DNA of 64,000 nt from positions 806,001 through 870,000 of the forward strand of contig NZ_FZOY01000002.1 in assembly GCF_900188335.1 (NCBI RefSeq). Direction: 5' to 3'. Shown here piece by piece: positions 1 to 8,513 of this stretch. Within the stretch, counting starts at the first letter, position 1. The number at the start of each line of letters is the position of its first letter. The position numbers and the translations under genes were made by a program. The notes under the pieces are model-generated. The model was given only the letters and a program-made list of their open reading frames with translations, did no database searches and was not told where the DNA came from. This stretch comes from Tropicimonas sediminicola (GTDB taxonomy: Bacteria; Pseudomonadota; Alphaproteobacteria; Rhodobacterales; Rhodobacteraceae).

Positions 1-254
1 TGCATGCCCAGCAGGCCCACAGGGGCCAGCGCGACGGGCATCTCAACCTTCTGGCCGGCCATCTCGGTCGCCGTGGATCGGCCGGTCATGTCGACGGCCA
101 CGCGCTGACGCAGGCGGATCTGCTCGAAATCCGAGCTGTTCTCCCGGAAGGTCTGCTCTGTCCAGCTGCCGGATTCGGCGTAGTCGTAGAACATCTTCGG
201 CACGCGGCGGCGATAGATGCGCTTGAGATCTCCGATATTGGTGATGACGGTCAT
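1..254 (-). CDS. lldD: FMN-dependent alpha-hydroxy-acid (L-lactate) dehydrogenase, N-terminal part
   Basis: Only the first 84 codons are present; the gene runs off the left edge. The protein opens MTVITNIGDLKRIYRRRVPK, followed by MFYDYAESGSW and then VALAPVGLLGM, which is the FMN-dependent 2-hydroxy-acid dehydrogenase family pattern (LldD, glycolate oxidase, flavocytochrome b2). In the family the enzyme oxidises L-lactate to pyruvate at the cytoplasmic membrane and passes electrons to quinone. The catalytic His and Arg lie outside the window, so lactate specificity is inferred from the N-terminus only. The ATG is the complement of 252-254. It lies downstream of trpA on the same strand with a 169-base gap, so separate transcription is likely. 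Confidence 0.85.
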   Translation of the reverse strand, partial: MTVITNIGDLKRIYRRRVPKMFYDYAESGSWTEQTFRENSSDFEQIRLRQRVAVDMTGRSTATEMAGQKVEMPVALAPVGLLGM

Positions 255-423
255 AAGCGGCACCCTCCCCGCGCGATATTGGTTAGGTTCGCTTACCAAT
301 TCAGCGCGGATCGCACAACTGCGCGATTGCAGGACTCATTGTCCCGGGGGCCCTCAGCCACCGACGGCCCGAGCCCCGAGGGTCTCGACGCCCTCGGGGA
401 TCTCTTTCGGCAAATGAGGACGA

Positions 424-1215
424 TCAGGCGCGGTGCGCGCCGTCCGCCAGCCCTTTCACGAAATCGAGGATCTCGGGCACCGGACGCCCCTCCCCGATCA
501 GCTTGACGATCGCGGAGCCGACCACGGCGCCGTCCGCGACGGAGGCGATGGCCTCGGCCTTCTCCGGCGAGTTGATGCCGAAGCCCACGATCACGGGAAT
601 GTCGGTCGCCGCCTTGATGCGCGCCACTTCCGGGCCAACGTCGGTCGCCTGGGCCTCGGCGGAACCGGTGATGCCGGTGATCGAGACGTAGTAGAGGAAG
701 CCGGATGTGTTCTGCAGCACCTTGGGAAGGCGCTTGTCGTCGGTGGTGGGCGTGGCGAGGCGGATGAAGTTGAGCCCGGCCTTCTGGGCCGGAATGCACA
801 GCTCCTCGTCCTCTTCCGGCGGCAGGTCGACCACGATCAGACCGTCGATCCCGGCGGCCTTCGCATCCTCGAGGAAACGGTCGACCCCACGGTTGTAGAT
901 CGGGTTGTAATAGCCCATCGCGACGATCGGCGTGGTCTGGTCGGTCTCGCGGAAGGCGGCGGCCATATCGAGCGTCTTCTGCAGGGTCTGGCCGCCGTCA
1001 AGCGCGCGCTGGCCCGCAAGCTGGATCGTCGGGCCGTCGGCCATCGGATCGGTAAAGGGAACACCCAGCTCGATGATGTCGACCCCTGCGCCCGGCAGGC
1101 CCTTCACGATCTCCAGCGAGGTCTCGTAATCCGGATCGCCCGCCATGACGTAGGCGACAAAGGCTTTCTTGCCCTCGGCATTCAGGCGCTGGAAGGTATC
1201 GTCGATCCGGGTCAT
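424..1215 (-). CDS. trpA: tryptophan synthase alpha chain
   Basis: 263 residues, the usual TrpA length. It cleaves indole-3-glycerol phosphate to indole and glyceraldehyde 3-phosphate, and indole is channelled to TrpB for tryptophan. Visible landmarks: the catalytic Glu in [18 protein letters not shown], the Asp loop in [11 protein letters not shown], and the C-terminal phosphate-binding VGFGINSPE and GAVVGSAIV. The reading frame stays open upstream, but the family N-terminus ([11 protein letters not shown]) fixes the start at the ATG complementary to 1213-1215. No trpB is next to it: ychF is divergent, 156 bases away. In many alphaproteobacteria trpA is separated from the other trp genes, so this is not unusual. 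Confidence 0.97.
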   Translation of the reverse strand: MTRIDDTFQRLNAEGKKAFVAYVMAGDPDYETSLEIVKGLPGAGVDIIELGVPFTDPMADGPTIQLAGQRALDGGQTLQKTLDMAAAFRETDQTTPIVAMGYYNPIYNRGVDRFLEDAKAAGIDGLIVVDLPPEEDEELCIPAQKAGLNFIRLATPTTDDKRLPKVLQNTSGFLYYVSITGITGSAEAQATDVGPEVARIKAATDIPVIVGFGINSPEKAEAIASVADGAVVGSAIVKLIGEGRPVPEILDFVKGLADGAHRA

Positions 1216-1371
1216 GGCATCCTCGCAAGTGGTCCGGCCCCACTTGCAGAATGCGGAAGGGAAAATCAAGGCGCGAGCGGCGACCGCCCCACGTCGGGTA
1301 TTTGCCAAGTTGGCTTGCGGCACACCGCGCGGGACACTAGAAGGCGGCGAGTTTTTCCGAAGGGGACCGCC

Positions 1372-2469
1372 ATGGGCTTCAAGACCGGTATCGTGGGCCT
1401 GCCGAACGTCGGCAAATCCACCCTGTTCAACGCGCTCACGCGGACGGCGGCCGCCCAGGCGGCGAACTTCCCGTTCTGCACCATCGAGCCGAACGTGGGC
1501 GAGGTTGCCGTGCCCGACCCGCGGCTCGAGAAACTGGCGGCGATCGCCAAGTCCAAGCAGATCATCCCTACCCGCATGACCTTCGTCGATATCGCGGGCC
1601 TGGTGAAAGGCGCCTCCAAGGGCGAGGGCCTCGGCAACCAGTTCCTCGCGAACATCCGCGAATGCGATGCCATCGCCCATGTGCTGCGCTGTTTCGAGGA
1701 CGGCGACGTGACCCACGTCGACGGCCGCGTCGACCCGGTGGCCGACGCCCAGACCATCGAGACCGAGCTGATGCTGGCCGACATGGAAAGCATCGAGAAA
1801 CGCCTGCAGAACCTGGTGCGCAAGGTGAAGGGCGGAGACAAGGACGCGCTGCAGCAGGAACGGCTGCTCAAGGCCGCGCTCGCCGCGCTGGAGGATGGCA
1901 AGCCGGCACGCGCCGTGGAGGTCACCGAGGAGGACGCGAAGGCCTGGAACATGCTGCAGCTCCTGACCACCAAGCCGATTCTCTACGTCTGCAACGTCGC
2001 GGAAGACGAAGCGGCGACGGGCAATGCCCACACTGCGGCGGTCGAGACGATGGCCGCCGAACAAGGCGCCGCAACGGTGGTGATCTCGGCCAAGATCGAG
2101 GAAGAGATCAGCCAGCTCGACCCCGAGGAAGCAGAGATGTTCCTCTCCGAACTTGGCCTCGAGGAAGCCGGCCTCGACCGGCTGATCCGCGTCGGCCACA
2201 ACCTTCTCGGCCTTCAGACCTATTTCACCGTCGGCCCCAAGGAAGCCCGCGCCTGGACGATCCACAAGGGCGACGCCGCCCCGAAGGCCGCTGGCGTAAT
2301 CCACGGCGATTTCGAGCGCGGCTTCATCCGCGCGGAAACCATCGCCTATGACGACTACGTCGCGCTTGGCGGCGAACAGGGCGCCAAGGAAGCCGGCAAG
2401 ATGCGGGTCGAGGGCAAGAGCTATATCGTCAAGGACGGCGACGTCCTGCACTTCCTGTTCAACGCCTGA
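1372..2469 (+). CDS. ychF: redox-regulated ATPase YchF (Obg-family, ribosome-binding)
   Basis: 365 residues, full length. The Walker A is [14 protein letters not shown] near residue 10, where NVG replaces the hydrophobic residue of true GTPases. This is the hallmark of the YchF/OLA1 branch that prefers ATP. A central coiled-coil stretch ([18 protein letters not shown]) and the C-terminal TGS domain ([17 protein letters not shown] to the end) are both present. YchF binds ribosomes and is linked to translation and oxidative-stress control. The frame is open far upstream, antisense to trpA, but the start at 1372 is set by the conserved [14 protein letters not shown] beginning, with AAGGGGA a few bases before it. 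A strong terminator follows. Confidence 0.97.
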   Translation: MGFKTGIVGLPNVGKSTLFNALTRTAAAQAANFPFCTIEPNVGEVAVPDPRLEKLAAIAKSKQIIPTRMTFVDIAGLVKGASKGEGLGNQFLANIRECDAIAHVLRCFEDGDVTHVDGRVDPVADAQTIETELMLADMESIEKRLQNLVRKVKGGDKDALQQERLLKAALAALEDGKPARAVEVTEEDAKAWNMLQLLTTKPILYVCNVAEDEAATGNAHTAAVETMAAEQGAATVVISAKIEEEISQLDPEEAEMFLSELGLEEAGLDRLIRVGHNLLGLQTYFTVGPKEARAWTIHKGDAAPKAAGVIHGDFERGFIRAETIAYDDYVALGGEQGAKEAGKMRVEGKSYIVKDGDVLHFLFNA

Positions 2470-2479
2470 CCCAGGCCAT

Positions 2480-2517
2480 GCCGGCCCGCCCGAGGCGCGG
2501 GCGGACCGGCTTTTCTT
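2480..2517 (+). terminator. rho-independent terminator of ychF
   Basis: A long G+C-rich hairpin, GCCGG-C-CCGCCCG / CGCGGGCGG-A-CCGGC, spans 2480-2510. TTTTCTT follows immediately, 10 bases after the ychF stop codon. Confidence 0.85.
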
Positions 2518-2576
2518 CGGATCAAAGTTCCGGCTTGACCACACCGCACGATACGCTTAGGTCGACGTCACCCTTC

Positions 2577-2650
2577 GGCGAGTTGGCGGAGTGGTGACGC
2601 AGCGGATTGCAAATCCGTGTACACCGGTTCGATTCCGGTACTCGCCTCCA
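2577..2650 (+). tRNA. tRNA-Cys (anticodon GCA)
   Basis: A 74-base cloverleaf. The acceptor arms are GGCGAGT (2577-2583) and ACTCGCC (2640-2646), followed by a discriminator T and an encoded CCA. The anticodon loop is in GGATTGCAAATCC, reading GCA for Cys. The T arm is ACCGG-TTCGATT-CCGGT. All stems pair. It probably has its own promoter in the 60 bases after the ychF terminator. Confidence 0.97.
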
Positions 2651-2984
2651 CATCTTTTCCATAGAATTCATGGGCCTCAGCTCGAACGCGAGAGCTGGTG
2701 TCTGGAAGGCTGGCTTACGGGAGCTGTGCTCCCCATCCGACGGTCTTCGCCCAAGAACAGCCGCAAATCCGATTGCCTCCCTGGGCCCGTGCATCGCAGG
2801 TGTCTCGTGCGGGTGGCGACGGTTGTCGGTTTGGGACGGCCTCTGTTGAACCGTTCAGCATTCCGGTCGCTTTCCGGGGAACGTGCCGAGGGTCTTCAAT
2901 TGCCCCTAGAGCCTTGCTCTTCTGTCTCTAGACAACCAGATCCGCCAGCGACCGGCGCCGGCCCACGACGCGGGCGCCCCCTTA
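2651..2984. other. intergenic, no gene seen
   Basis: 334 bases between the tRNA and the 3' end of torR. Short open frames exist on both strands, but none has a convincing ribosome-binding site or recognisable protein. No clear hairpin with a T-run is visible for the tRNA transcript. Confidence 0.6.
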
Positions 2985-3710
2985 TTATTCTAGTTGGCCT
3001 GCGGCCCCATCCAGAAACACGTACCCGATTCCGTGCACCGTGATTATCAGCTCCGGGTTCTTCGGGTCGCGCTCGATCTTCTTGCGCAGACGCCCGACAA
3101 GGACATCGATCGTCCGATCGAAGGGGTCTCTTTCCCGTCCGCTCAGCGCGTCGAGCAGGGCGTCGCGCTGCATCACCCGACCGCGATGGCGCACCAGCGC
3201 GAGAAGCAGTTCGAACTCGCCGCGCGTCAGGTGCACATCGCGGCCATCGGGGGCGGTCAGCCGACGTGAGGCCGGTGTCAGCGCCCATCCGTCAAACCGG
3301 AGCACTTGATCCGAGCTGTCCCGGGCCGGCTGTGCGCTGCGTGCGACCCGGCGCAGGATGTTGTTGGCGCGGGCGAGCAACTCCCGGGGATTGTAGGGCT
3401 TGTCGAGGTAGTCGTCGGCGCCGATCTCGAGCGCGACGATCTTGTCGATGTCTTCGGTCTTTGAGCTGATGACGATGACGGGAATATCGGAGGTGCGCCG
3501 CAATTCCCGCAGTAGGCTCAGGCCGTCCCGGCCTGGAAGCCTTATGTCGAGACAGAGCAGGTCGACATTGGCCTTGCGCAGGGCGACGTCCATCTCGTCC
3601 CCGTTGCTTGCCCGAAGCACCCGGAACCCTTCGACCTCGAAATAGCTGGCCAGCAGCTCGAGGCTGGTCAGGTCATCTTCGACGATAAGCACGCGCTTTG
3701 GCGCATCCAT
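2985..3710 (-). CDS. torR: OmpR-type response regulator TorR/DorR
   Basis: 241 residues: a receiver domain (about 1-120) and an OmpR-type winged helix (about 140-236). The phospho-acceptor is Asp55 in LLCLDIRLPGRDG, with acidic pocket E11-D12-D13 and the conserved Lys in DYLDKPYNPREL. The C-terminal domain has RGEFELLLALVRHRGRV, then RTIDVLVGRLRKKIE and the wing VHGIGYVF. TorR-type regulators activate torCA/dorCDA when TMAO or DMSO is present. It is divergent from torC, and the 150-base spacer carries Tor-box-like decamers, so it likely acts on both sides. GGAGGGG lies eight bases before its ATG. The partner kinase is probably the hybrid kinase at 8514. Confidence 0.9.
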   Translation of the reverse strand: MDAPKRVLIVEDDLTSLELLASYFEVEGFRVLRASNGDEMDVALRKANVDLLCLDIRLPGRDGLSLLRELRRTSDIPVIVISSKTEDIDKIVALEIGADDYLDKPYNPRELLARANNILRRVARSAQPARDSSDQVLRFDGWALTPASRRLTAPDGRDVHLTRGEFELLLALVRHRGRVMQRDALLDALSGRERDPFDRTIDVLVGRLRKKIERDPKNPELIITVHGIGYVFLDGAAGQLE

Positions 3711-3724
3711 GCAGCCACCCCTCC

Positions 3725-3766
3725 CCGTTCACAACCCGTTTACAATTTTCTACAGCCCGTTCAAAT
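3725..3766 (+). promoter_or_regulatory. Tor-box-like direct repeats upstream of torC
   Basis: Decamers CCGTTCACAA (3725), CCGTTTACAA (3736) and CCGTTCAAAT (3757) are spaced 11 and 21 bases. A weaker TTTCTACAGC (3747) fills the gap, so the face of the helix is kept. They resemble the E. coli TorR decamer CTGTTCATAT. The same arrangement recurs before torA. TorR binding is inferred. Confidence 0.75.
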
Positions 3767-3860
3767 ATGGAAAACAGCGGATTTACAGCGATCCTTTATC
3801 CAGTCCCCGACGTAAGCGCAGACGGACGTTCCGTCGCACTGTTTTCGGGAGAATTGCGGT

Positions 3861-5033
3861 ATGAGACGGATCTGGAACTGGCTGAGGACACCTTCGGGGT
3901 TCCTTTCGAGCGGTTTCCTTCTCTTGATCGGCGGGTTCGTCGCGGCGGTCCTGCTTGTCGGCGGACATACCGCGATCAAATCGACCGAGACGACGGAGTT
4001 CTGTGTCTCCTGCCATGATCTCGCGCCGGCCTACGAGGAATACAAGCTCTCCGTGCACTATTCCAACGCGTCCGGCGTCCAGGCCGGCTGCCCGGATTGC
4101 CACGTGCCCGAGCCCTTCGTGCCCTGGGTTGTCGACCACTACAAGGCGCTCGGCGAGGCGTACAGTTCCTGGACCGGCAAGATCGACACCCCGGAGAAAT
4201 ACGAGGAACATCGGCTCGAAATGGCCGAACGTGTCTGGGGCGAGATGAAGGCGAGCGACTCGCGGGAATGCCGGTCGTGCCATGTCGATCATGCGATGGA
4301 TTTCGCGAAACAATCTCCCGAAGCCGCCAAGACGATGCAGGCGGGATTCGCCAATGGTGACACCTGCATCGACTGCCACAAGGGCATCGCCCACAAGCTG
4401 CCGGACATGTCGCAAGGCTACAAGAAGACCTTCGAGGACCTGACGGCGAAAGCACTGGGTCAGGGGGCGGAAGCCCAGGAGCTCTACGTGCTGCAGACCA
4501 AGCCGTACTTCGGCAGCGCCGACAACGCGAAGTCCGGTGAAGACTCGATCGGTCAGATCCTCGCCGCCACGCATCTGAAAGTGCTGGAACGCGAGGGCGA
4601 TGCGCTGAAGGTCCGGATCGACGGCTGGCAGCAGGACGGCGTGGACAAGGTCATCTATGAACTGCGTGGACAGCGGATCTTCACCGCGACCGCAAAGGCC
4701 AGCGCCGCCGAACAGATCGAACGTCACGCGACCGAGACCGACCCGGATACCGATCTGGTCTGGCACCAGGTCAGTCTGGATGCCTGGGTGGACAAGACCG
4801 ATCTGCTCGACAATATCGACGACCTCTGGGCCTACGGTGCGGAAATGAACAACGCCAGCTGCGGGATCTGCCACTCTGCCGTGCCGCCCGAGCACCTGCT
4901 GGCCAACCAGTGGATCGGCACGCTGAAGGCGATGGAACGGTTCATCGCGCTGGACAAGGAACAATACCGGTTCCTGCAGAAATACCTGCAGATGCATGCC
5001 AGCGACACCGGCGGCGCGGGCGCCAGCCACTGA
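3861..5033 (+). CDS. torC: pentaheme c-type cytochrome TorC/DorC
   Basis: 390 residues with one N-terminal membrane anchor (about 14-34) and five CXXCH haem sites: CVSCH (from Cys48), CPDCH, CRSCH, CIDCH and CGICH (from Cys334). The first four are in the NapC/NirT-type tetrahaem domain and the fifth is in a separate C-terminal domain, the classic TorC plan. It takes electrons from menaquinol or ubiquinol in the membrane and hands them to periplasmic TorA. In E. coli the immature C-terminal domain also feeds back on the TorS kinase. A GGGAG motif precedes the ATG. torA follows after 280 bases with its own copy of the operator repeats. Confidence 0.95.
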   Translation: MRRIWNWLRTPSGFLSSGFLLLIGGFVAAVLLVGGHTAIKSTETTEFCVSCHDLAPAYEEYKLSVHYSNASGVQAGCPDCHVPEPFVPWVVDHYKALGEAYSSWTGKIDTPEKYEEHRLEMAERVWGEMKASDSRECRSCHVDHAMDFAKQSPEAAKTMQAGFANGDTCIDCHKGIAHKLPDMSQGYKKTFEDLTAKALGQGAEAQELYVLQTKPYFGSADNAKSGEDSIGQILAATHLKVLEREGDALKVRIDGWQQDGVDKVIYELRGQRIFTATAKASAAEQIERHATETDPDTDLVWHQVSLDAWVDKTDLLDNIDDLWAYGAEMNNASCGICHSAVPPEHLLANQWIGTLKAMERFIALDKEQYRFLQKYLQMHASDTGGAGASH

Positions 5034-5135
5034 CCGCCACACAGGCGAAGTACGCTGAAATAGAGGGAACGAGCAGCAGTCGGCCGGCGGGCATCCCGCC
5101 GGCCGATTTCCTGTTCGTCCGCCCCCAGGGCCGCG

Positions 5136-5199
5136 CCGTTTACAACCCGTTCACAGAATTTTACAGCCGGTTCACCGCCTTCCGGAACGCTGTTTACAC
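5136..5199 (+). promoter_or_regulatory. Tor-box-like direct repeats upstream of torA
   Basis: CCGTTTACAA (5136), CCGTTCACAG (5147), the weak ATTTTACAGC (5158), CGGTTCACCG (5168) and CTGTTTACAC (5190). Offsets of 11 and 21 match those upstream of torC exactly, with a further copy 22 bases on. This suggests that torA has its own TorR-dependent promoter rather than depending only on read-through from torC. Confidence 0.72.
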
Positions 5200-5313
5200 C
5201 CCCGCAATATGCTCCTCGCGTGCGCGCGGCCGTGGAGTCGAACCAGAAGGCTCCCCTGGCGAGAACCCCGGGGCCGCGCGGGAGAAACATACCGTACAAG
5301 CGGAGGGCGGATC

Positions 5314-7773
5314 ATGTCCGGACACCATCGAACAGAAATCTCGAGACGCGGCGTTCTGAAGGGCGCGACGGCGCTCGGCGCGCTCGGGCTGCTGGCCCCG
5401 TCGGCCTGGGTGAACCCGGCCCGGGCCGCAATTGCCGATGGCGAGGTTCTGACGGGCTCGCACTGGGGCGCCTTCTACGCCAAGGTCGAGGGCGGCAAAT
5501 GGGTGGACGTGCGTCCCTGGGAAGGCGACCCGCACCCGTCGCACCAGCTTCCGGGCGTCATGGATTCAGTCATGTCGCCCACGCGGATCCAGTACCCGAT
5601 GGTTCGCCGCGCCTTCCTTGAAGAAGGCCCGGGCGCAAAGCCTGAAACCCGCGGCATGAACGACTTCGTGCGCGTGACCTGGGACGAGGCGCTCGAACTG
5701 GTCACCGGCGAGCTGAAGCGCGTCTCCGACACCTACGGGCCCACCGGGATTTTCGGCGGTTCGTATGGCTGGAAAAGCTCCGGCAAGCTCCATAACTGCC
5801 AGAGCCTGCTGCGGCGTATGCTGAACGTGGGCCTGAACGGCGCCTTCGTGAACTCGTCGGGCGACTACTCCACCGGCGCCAGCCAGATCATCATGCCGCA
5901 TGTCATGGGCACGCTGGAAGTCTACGAACAGCAGACGGTGTGGCCGGTGGTCGTGGAATCCACCGATCTGCTCGTCTTCTGGGGCGCGGACCCGGTTCGC
6001 ACCAACCAGATCGGATGGACCGTCGCCGACCACGACGGCTACATCGGCCTGGAGGAGTTCAAGAAGACCGGCAAGAAGGTCATCTGCATCGACCCGTGGC
6101 GGTCGCACACCGCGAAGTTCTTCGACGCCGAGTGGATTCCGATCCGGCCGCATACCGACGTGGCGATGATGCTCGGCATCGCGCACACGCTCTACACCGA
6201 AGAACTGCATGACGCCGACTTCCTCGACGAATACACCACCGGTTTCGACAAGTTCCTGCCCTACCTGCTGGGCGAGACGGACGACACACCGAAGACGGCC
6301 GAATGGGCCGCCGAGATCTGCGAGGTTCCGGCCGAGAAGATCAAGGAGCTGGCCCGTCTCTTCCAGTCGAACCGCACGATGCTCAGCTCCGGCTGGTCGA
6401 TCCAGCGGCAGCACCACGGGGAGCAGTCGCACTGGATGCTGGTCACGCTCGCCTCTATGCTCGGCCAGATCGGTCTGCCGGGTGGCGGCTTCGGCCTCTC
6501 CTACCACTACGCCAACGGCGGCGCGCCCTCTGCCAACTCGATCGTGCTTCCGGGCATCTCCGATGGCGGCGCGGCGGTCGAAGGCGCGGCCTGGCTCACC
6601 GAAGCCGGTGCGGCTTCCATCCCGGTGTCGCGCGTTGCCGAAATGATCCTGAACCCCGGCAAGGAGTTCAACTTCAACGGCAAGACGCAGACCTTCCCCG
6701 ACGTGAAGATGGTCTACTGGGTCGGCGGCAACCCGTTTGCCCACCACCCCAGCACCCAGGAGCTGATCGAGGGCTGGAAGCGGCTCGAAACCGTCGTCGT
6801 GCAGGACTTCCAATGGACGCCGACCGCGCGCATGGCCGACATCGTCCTGCCCGCGACCTCGGCCTACGAGCGCAACGACATCGAAAATGTCGGCGACTAC
6901 TCGGCCCGCGCCATCGTGGCGATGAAGCAGGTCATCGAGCCGATGTACGAAGCCCGCAACGACTTCGACATCTTCGCCGATCTGGCCGAAAAACTCGGCG
7001 CGCGGGACAAGTTCACCGAGGGCAAGGACGAGATGGCCTGGATCAAGGGCTTCTACGAGTCCGCTGCCGAGCAGGCACCGGCACGCGGCATCGAGGTGCC
7101 CGGGTTCGACGCGTTCTGGGAGGTCGGGATCGTCGAGTTCGAGATCCCCGAGGAGAACAAGCAGTTCGTGCGCTATTCGGACTTCCGCGAGGATCCGCTG
7201 CTTGAACCGCTCGGCACGCCCTCCGGCCTGATCGAGATCTACTCGAAGAACATCGAGAAGATGGGCTATGACGATTGCCCGCCGCACCCGATGTGGCTGG
7301 AACCGATCGAACGGCTTGGGAACGGGTCGAAATTCCCGTTCCACCTCGACACCGCTCACCCGAACTCACGCCTGCACTCGCAGCTTTGCGGCACGAAACT
7401 GCGCGACACCTACACGGTCGCGGGGCGTGAACCCTGCCTGATCAACCCGGCGGACGCCGAAGCTCGCGGGATTGTCGACGGCGATATCGTCCGGGTCTTC
7501 AACGATCGCGGGGCGATCCTTGCCGGCGCCGTCGTCACCGACGAGATCCGGCCGAACGTGATCCGGGTGTCCGAAGGCGGCTGGTACAGCCCGGCGGCCG
7601 GCAGCGAGGCCGGAACGCTCTGCGAATACGGCGACGTCAACATGCTGACGGTCGGCGTCGGCACTTCCAGCCTGGCCCAGGGCAACTGCGGCCACACCGC
7701 GCTGGTCGATGTCGAGAAGTACACCGGCGAAGCAGGCGACCCGGTGGTCTTCACGACGCCCGCCGAAGGCTGA
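5314..7773 (+). CDS. torA: periplasmic TMAO/DMSO reductase (molybdopterin), TorA/DorA
   Basis: 819 residues. A Tat signal (SRRGVLKG, then a hydrophobic stretch ending at ARA, residue 38) exports the folded molybdenum enzyme. The Mo-coordinating Ser is Ser186 in GDYSTGASQIIMPHV, about 148 in the mature protein. Enzymes of this family reduce TMAO or DMSO with electrons from TorC. The protein carries GSYGW, whose Tyr151 (about 113 mature) corresponds by context to the Tyr of Rhodobacter DMSO reductases that E. coli TorA lacks, so it may be closer to DorA. The frame opens at 5209, but the start at 5314 has GGAGGG before it and begins the Tat signal directly. The usual dedicated chaperone gene torD/dorD is not in the window. 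Confidence 0.93.
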   Translation: MSGHHRTEISRRGVLKGATALGALGLLAPSAWVNPARAAIADGEVLTGSHWGAFYAKVEGGKWVDVRPWEGDPHPSHQLPGVMDSVMSPTRIQYPMVRRAFLEEGPGAKPETRGMNDFVRVTWDEALELVTGELKRVSDTYGPTGIFGGSYGWKSSGKLHNCQSLLRRMLNVGLNGAFVNSSGDYSTGASQIIMPHVMGTLEVYEQQTVWPVVVESTDLLVFWGADPVRTNQIGWTVADHDGYIGLEEFKKTGKKVICIDPWRSHTAKFFDAEWIPIRPHTDVAMMLGIAHTLYTEELHDADFLDEYTTGFDKFLPYLLGETDDTPKTAEWAAEICEVPAEKIKELARLFQSNRTMLSSGWSIQRQHHGEQSHWMLVTLASMLGQIGLPGGGFGLSYHYANGGAPSANSIVLPGISDGGAAVEGAAWLTEAGAASIPVSRVAEMILNPGKEFNFNGKTQTFPDVKMVYWVGGNPFAHHPSTQELIEGWKRLETVVVQDFQWTPTARMADIVLPATSAYERNDIENVGDYSARAIVAMKQVIEPMYEARNDFDIFADLAEKLGARDKFTEGKDEMAWIKGFYESAAEQAPARGIEVPGFDAFWEVGIVEFEIPEENKQFVRYSDFREDPLLEPLGTPSGLIEIYSKNIEKMGYDDCPPHPMWLEPIERLGNGSKFPFHLDTAHPNSRLHSQLCGTKLRDTYTVAGREPCLINPADAEARGIVDGDIVRVFNDRGAILAGAVVTDEIRPNVIRVSEGGWYSPAAGSEAGTLCEYGDVNMLTVGVGTSSLAQGNCGHTALVDVEKYTGEAGDPVVFTTPAEG

Positions 7774-7784
7774 CAGGCCCAATC

Positions 7785-7808
7785 GCGAGGGCCGGGACCG
7801 GCCCTCGC
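7785..7808 (+). other. hairpin between torA and the downstream cytochrome gene
   Basis: GCGAGGGCCGG and CCGGCCCTCGC form a stem of about 11 bp around a very short loop, 11 bases after the torA stop. There is no T-run, so it may be an mRNA-stabilising or attenuating hairpin rather than a full terminator. Confidence 0.5.
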
Positions 7809-7824
7809 AAACACGGCAAGGCGC

Positions 7825-8511
7825 ATGGGCTTCCCTGCAAAAACGGCAACCTCCCCGGGCTTGGTCGCGCTTCGGCGCGGCCTTGCCTCGTTCGCGCTCG
7901 GCGTCCTGGCGGGCGCAACCATGGCCCTGGCCGACCCTCTCTTTCTCTCTTCGTCCGCCGCGTTGTCGGCGGCCCCGTCGGGCCAGAGCTCCGAACTCGC
8001 CACGGTTTCGGTTGCCGCCCGCGTGGAGCGATTGGAGACCACCGACGGCTTTCACCGCGTCGCGCTGGAAGGCTGGGCGCGCGCCGGGGCGTCCCGCGTG
8101 CTCTTTGCCCTGCCCGGCAAGAGGATCCTCGTGGCCAGCATCGCGAAGGACCAGGTCGACACGCTCGAGCAGACGGGTGAGGTCGTCGATGCGGATACCG
8201 GGATCACATGGAACCGCATGCGCATCGAAGGCTGGATACCCGAAGCGGCGGCGGAACCGCAGATAGACCCGATCTGGTCCGCGGCCTGGACCTTCTTTAC
8301 CGAGCGCTGCACGGCCTGCCATCAGCGTCGTGTTCCGGACCACTACACGGCCAACCAGTGGCGCAGCCTGATCAAGGTCATGGGACCCCGAACCGGGCTG
8401 CCCGAGGAGGAGCAGATGCTGATTCTGGCCTTCCTCCAGCACCACGCCAGCGATACCATCGCCCAACGTCCGAACACCCGAACCGGCGCGGTCATCGCCC
8501 CCGGGAGGTAA
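7825..8511 (+). CDS. monohaem cytochrome resembling a free-standing TorC C-terminal domain
   Basis: 228 residues. The N-terminus (about 15-37) is a signal peptide or anchor ending ATMALA. One haem site, CTACH, starts at Cys162. Compared by eye with TorC at 3861, the haem region shares the order CxxCH, P-x-H, ANQW, Met, then LQ-x-HASDT. The upstream part shares the GKRI/GQRI and W-x-x-x-x-DGW/EGW elements. It therefore looks like a paralogue of the TorC C-terminal domain without the NapC-like tetrahaem part. It sits between torA and a kinase, and the kinase's ribosome-binding site lies in its 3' end. Electron transfer to TorA or redox signalling are both possible; the role is inferred. Confidence 0.75.
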   Translation: MGFPAKTATSPGLVALRRGLASFALGVLAGATMALADPLFLSSSAALSAAPSGQSSELATVSVAARVERLETTDGFHRVALEGWARAGASRVLFALPGKRILVASIAKDQVDTLEQTGEVVDADTGITWNRMRIEGWIPEAAAEPQIDPIWSAAWTFFTERCTACHQRRVPDHYTANQWRSLIKVMGPRTGLPEEEQMLILAFLQHHASDTIAQRPNTRTGAVIAPGR

Positions 8512-8513
8512 TC

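Noticed and set aside
433-1371. Long N-terminal extension of ychF
   Set aside because: It is antisense to trpA, and the conserved YchF N-terminus with a ribosome-binding site starts at 1372.
424-2544. 706-codon open frame on the minus strand across ychF and trpA
   Set aside because: Only the last 263 codons match TrpA. The rest is antisense to ychF and stays open because of high G+C; the true start is at 1215.
5566-7359. 597-codon minus-strand frame inside torA
   Set aside because: Shadow of torA: low-complexity, Arg/Asp/Gly/Leu-rich, no family motif, no ribosome-binding site.
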